Program-made: the position numbers and the translations under genes
The notes under the pieces: model-generated
Seen by the model: only the letters and a program-made list of their open reading frames with translations
Database searches by the model: none
What the model was told of the DNA's origin: nothing
Shown here: positions 6,358 through 8,166 of the stretch, one piece after another
Layout of the letters: every line of letters starts with the position of its first letter
How positions within the stretch are numbered: position 1 is the stretch's first letter
DNA from: an uncultured Collinsella sp.
Lineage (GTDB): Bacteria; Actinomycetota; Coriobacteriia; Coriobacteriales; Coriobacteriaceae
Length of the DNA stretch: 8,166 bases
Direction of reading: 5' to 3'
Assembly (NCBI GenBank): GCA_902489515.1
Contig: CABUAL010000075.1
Coordinates: forward strand, 1 to 8,166

Positions 6358-6463
6358 TTCTTAGCCTTAACCGTTAATCTGCTTTCTTACGTGCATGTTA
6401 GATAGTAGCATTTTACTGTTTGCTCAAAGCAGTTAATTAAAATAGACGCGGCGTTATCTGGGC

Positions 6464-6477
6464 ATTTGGCACCAAAT
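6464..6477. repeat. Small perfect dyad ATTTGG-CA-CCAAAT
   Basis: Two perfect 6-base arms separated by two bases, about 110 bp upstream of the double-HTH gene start. It could be an operator or part of a former IS end, because the adjacent minus-strand sequence begins TGTCGTAA (6477-6484). No matching second end was found in the window. Confidence 0.35.
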
Positions 6478-6493
6478 TACGACATTTCTTTAT

Positions 6494-6530
6494 CGATTAT
6501 TTACGCTGGTAGCTGACTCGCAGCTAATCG
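6494..6530. repeat. Nested inverted repeats
   Basis: TAGCTG (6510-6515) and CAGCTA (6521-6526) form perfect 6-base arms around ACTCG. An outer pair, CGATTA (6494-6499) and TAATCG (6525-6530), is also complementary and shares two bases with the inner right arm. Together they could form a bulged hairpin or serve as a protein-binding dyad. There is no T-run on either side, so it is not an obvious terminator. Confidence 0.35.
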
Positions 6531-6540
6531 TCATTCGCTT

Positions 6541-6690
6541 GTCAACAAAATTGGCATCTCTTTATGTCCTTTGGTATAGAGGATATAGTTATTAACCCCT
6601 CCCCCAATATTTTTGAGTGATCTGCAAGGCAGTAGACGTCCTCACTCCTCATGATTACCGCGCATTGCCATTCATCGGAGCAAAACAAAA
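6541..6690 (-). pseudogene. Possible relic of a DeoR/GlpR-family regulator C-terminus
   Basis: A minus-strand reading frame ending at 6542 translates as EWQCAVIMRSEDVYCLADHS followed by KILGEGLITISSIPKDI. This resembles the sugar-sensing domain of DeoR-type repressors, where a segment of the form A-x-I-x-x-A-x-x-V-x-x-L-A-D-H-S-K-x-G precedes a variable region and an ITD motif. The frame stops soon after. A shift of one base gives KEMPILLTSE, which resembles the following ITD segment, so a frameshift relic is plausible. There is no N-terminal HTH, no Shine-Dalgarno and no start codon. The segment begins inside the T-run of the flavoenzyme terminator. The match is from memory of the family and is short, so it may be chance. 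Confidence 0.35.
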
Positions 6691-6722
6691 AGGGCGGGAC
6701 CTGCTGCGCTTGCAGGCCCCGC
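6682..6722 (-). terminator. Intrinsic terminator of the flavoenzyme gene
   Basis: On the minus strand, GCGGGGCCTGC (6712-6722), a 7-base loop, then GCAGGTCCCGC (6694-6704) form an 11-bp stem with one G-U pair. CCTTTTTGTTTTG follows. It lies about 75 bases after the stop codon at 6798. Confidence 0.85.
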
Positions 6723-6797
6723 ACCGGTTGACACCCGACGGGACACAGCCGGGCGAGACGGATCCGTGCTACCGCCCCGCCTGGCCGCGATGTTCAA

Positions 6798-8166
6798 CTA
6801 CAGCTCGTTGGCCGCGTGATACGCCGTGCGAATGGCGCTCGCAATGTCGGCGGTGCGCTCACCCGAGCAGTCGCCCACGCAGGTCACGGGCACCGTCACG
6901 CCATCCAGGTCAAACGCGTTGGCCTTGGAGCCCACGGCCATCACCACGTAATCGCAGGCGATCTTCACCGGCTCCTCGGCGCCGTCCTCGGTGGTGCGAA
7001 CAGCCTCCACGCCCTCGTCGGTAATGGCGGTCAGGCGGGTCTTAACATGCTGCTCCACGTTGTGCTCTGCAAAGTCGCTCATAATCAGCGGCAGAATGGT
7101 CTCGGACTCGCCCGCGGCAATCTTGTCGAGCATCTCCACGATCGCCACCTCGCAGCCGTGCTGCAGCAGGTACTCGGCAGTCTCGGTGCCCACCAGGCCG
7201 CCGCCAATGACGGCGACGCGGCCGCTGAGCTCCACCTTGCCGGCCAGCACGTCCCAGCTCGAGACGACCTTCTCCGAATCGGCACCCGGAACGGGGATGA
7301 CCACGTCGTGTGCGCCCACGGCCACAATCGCAGCGTCGGCGGCGTTGAGGTCCTCAGCGGTAGCGGCATGGTTGAGCTCGACCTTCACGCCCAGGCCGGG
7401 CAGAATCTTCTCGTAGTACTCGACCGAGCGCATGATCTCGTCCTTGCGCGGAGGCGCGGCCGCCAGCACAATCTGGCCGCCCAGATGATCGCTCGCCTCG
7501 TAGACGGTCACGTCGTAGCCGCGCTTGGCCGCCACGCGCGCGGCCTCCAGACCGGCGATGCCGCCGCCCACCACGGCGATCTTCTTGTCGCCCTCGCCCG
7601 GCTTAATGGCGATGGTTGCCTCGTCGCCGTTCTCGGCATTGAGCACGCACGAGATGTACTTGCGGTTTTGAATCGCATCGACGCAGCCCTTGTTGCAGTT
7701 GAGGCACTCGCGGATGGGCTCACCCGTGGCGGCCTTCAGCGCAATGTCGGGGTCGCACATGAGCGAGCGGCCATAGGCGATGATGTCGGCGGCGCCGTCT
7801 TCCAGAATCTTCTCGCCGGCCTCGACCGAGACAACGCGGCCGACGGTTGCCACCGGCACGGAGACCAGGGCCTTGACGCGCTCGGCCACGGGCAGCGTCC
7901 AGTTGTAGGGCATGGCGCCCATGGGCGGAATGGTGTCGCCCATGTTGCCGGTGTGGTTGGCCTGTGCGACCTGAATCATATCGATGCCCGTACCCTCGAG
8001 CAGCTTGGCGAACTCGCAGGCCTCGTCGGGCTGCAGGCCACCCTTGCCGCGCGGCGTGCCGTCGGGGTTCTCCATGATCACGGGGAGCTTGTACTCCACC
8101 ATCAGCTGCGGCGCGGCTTCCTTAATGGCGGCGACGACCTCGAGCGCGTAGCGAACGCGGGGTGTC
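6798..8166 (-). CDS. NADH:flavin oxidoreductase, 2,4-dienoyl-CoA reductase / old yellow enzyme family (5' end outside window)
   Basis: The coding frame is open to the right edge, giving 455 visible codons. The 21 before the ATG at 8102 read TPRVRYALEVVAAIKEAAPQ in the style of the family, so that ATG is internal. Numbered from it, residues 1 to about 125 are the end of the FMN-binding TIM barrel. C133-x2-C136-x3-C140-x11-C152 matches the [4Fe-4S] spacing of E. coli FadH. GGGIAG (179-184) starts an FAD-binding Rossmann fold, and GGGLVG (300-305) marks the nested NAD(P)H site. VGDC (409-412) precedes the terminal helix. Electrons would pass from NAD(P)H through FAD and the cluster to FMN, then to a C=C bond. 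Relatives include FadH, enoate/cinnamate reductases, BaiCD/BaiH and trimethylamine dehydrogenase. The substrate cannot be read from this part. By comparison with FadH, about 180-200 N-terminal residues are missing. Confidence 0.9.
   Translation of the reverse strand, partial: TPRVRYALEVVAAIKEAAPQLMVEYKLPVIMENPDGTPRGKGGLQPDEACEFAKLLEGTGIDMIQVAQANHTGNMGDTIPPMGAMPYNWTLPVAERVKALVSVPVATVGRVVSVEAGEKILEDGAADIIAYGRSLMCDPDIALKAATGEPIRECLNCNKGCVDAIQNRKYISCVLNAENGDEATIAIKPGEGDKKIAVVGGGIAGLEAARVAAKRGYDVTVYEASDHLGGQIVLAAAPPRKDEIMRSVEYYEKILPGLGVKVELNHAATAEDLNAADAAIVAVGAHDVVIPVPGADSEKVVSSWDVLAGKVELSGRVAVIGGGLVGTETAEYLLQHGCEVAIVEMLDKIAAGESETILPLIMSDFAEHNVEQHVKTRLTAITDEGVEAVRTTEDGAEEPVKIACDYVVMAVGSKANAFDLDGVTVPVTCVGDCSGERTADIASAIRTAYHAANEL

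Larger units (their letters stand above)
6358..6797. other. AT-rich intergenic stretch with dyads, no intact gene
   Basis: 440 bp without an intact gene, clearly richer in A and T than the flanking genes. It holds the terminator of the flavoenzyme gene (6682-6722), a probable regulator-gene relic (6541-6690) and two dyads (ATTTGG-CA-CCAAAT at 6464-6477 and TAGCTG-actcg-CAGCTA at 6510-6526). A promoter for the double-HTH gene is expected at about 6400-6440. Weak candidates there are TAAAAT (minus strand, 6410-6415) and TTGAGC (6422-6427), but their spacing is not convincing. Nothing is seen in 6723-6797 beyond the trailer of the flavoenzyme gene. Confidence 0.5.

Noticed and set aside
5809..6405. 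A 198-codon plus-strand frame
   Set aside because: It is antisense to the double-HTH gene and its terminator, with no family features.
1..8166. CRISPR array, tRNA or rRNA genes
   Set aside because: No regularly spaced identical repeats, no cloverleaf-like intergenic segment and no conserved rRNA stretches were seen on either strand.

Overview
All genes in this window lie on the minus strand. The DNA is GC-rich apart from one AT-rich intergenic stretch. The gene content and sequence style fit an anaerobic, hydrogen-metabolising actinobacterium of the Coriobacteriia, most like a gut Collinsella. That assignment is inference from recall, because there is no rRNA or other marker gene here.

Positions 56-5670 hold a compact five-gene operon, read right to left. 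It encodes a complete Ech-type (group 4) energy-converting [NiFe] hydrogenase. Gene order matches the classical echABCDEF order, except that the antiporter-like EchA and the NuoH-like EchB are fused into one 960-residue membrane protein. The others are EchC (NuoB-like small subunit), EchD (NuoC-like), EchE (NuoD-like large subunit with both Ni-binding cysteine pairs) and EchF (two [4Fe-4S] ferredoxin). Genes are 12 bp apart or less, or overlap, and each has a Shine-Dalgarno sequence that touches or lies inside the preceding gene. A 15-bp perfect hairpin follows echF. The expected job is coupling electron transfer between reduced ferredoxin and H+/H2 to ion movement across the membrane.

Positions 5671-5952 hold the likely ech control region. 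It contains a TATAAC box, a pair of imperfect 13-bp direct repeats 32 bp apart, small palindromes, and the intrinsic terminator of the next gene.

Positions 5953-6357 encode a 134-residue protein with two helix-turn-helix units, resembling OrfA of IS150-type IS3 elements. No transposase catalytic gene is present, and the gene has its own terminator.

Positions 6358-6797 contain no intact gene. This AT-rich stretch has several dyads and an apparent relic of the C-terminal part of a DeoR/GlpR-type regulator. It ends in the terminator of the gene to its right.

Positions 6798-8166 hold the C-terminal two thirds or so of a large iron-sulfur flavoenzyme of the 2,4-dienoyl-CoA reductase / old yellow enzyme family, cut by the right edge. 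Nothing in the window links it functionally to the hydrogenase, although both are typical of anaerobes that dispose of reducing equivalents.
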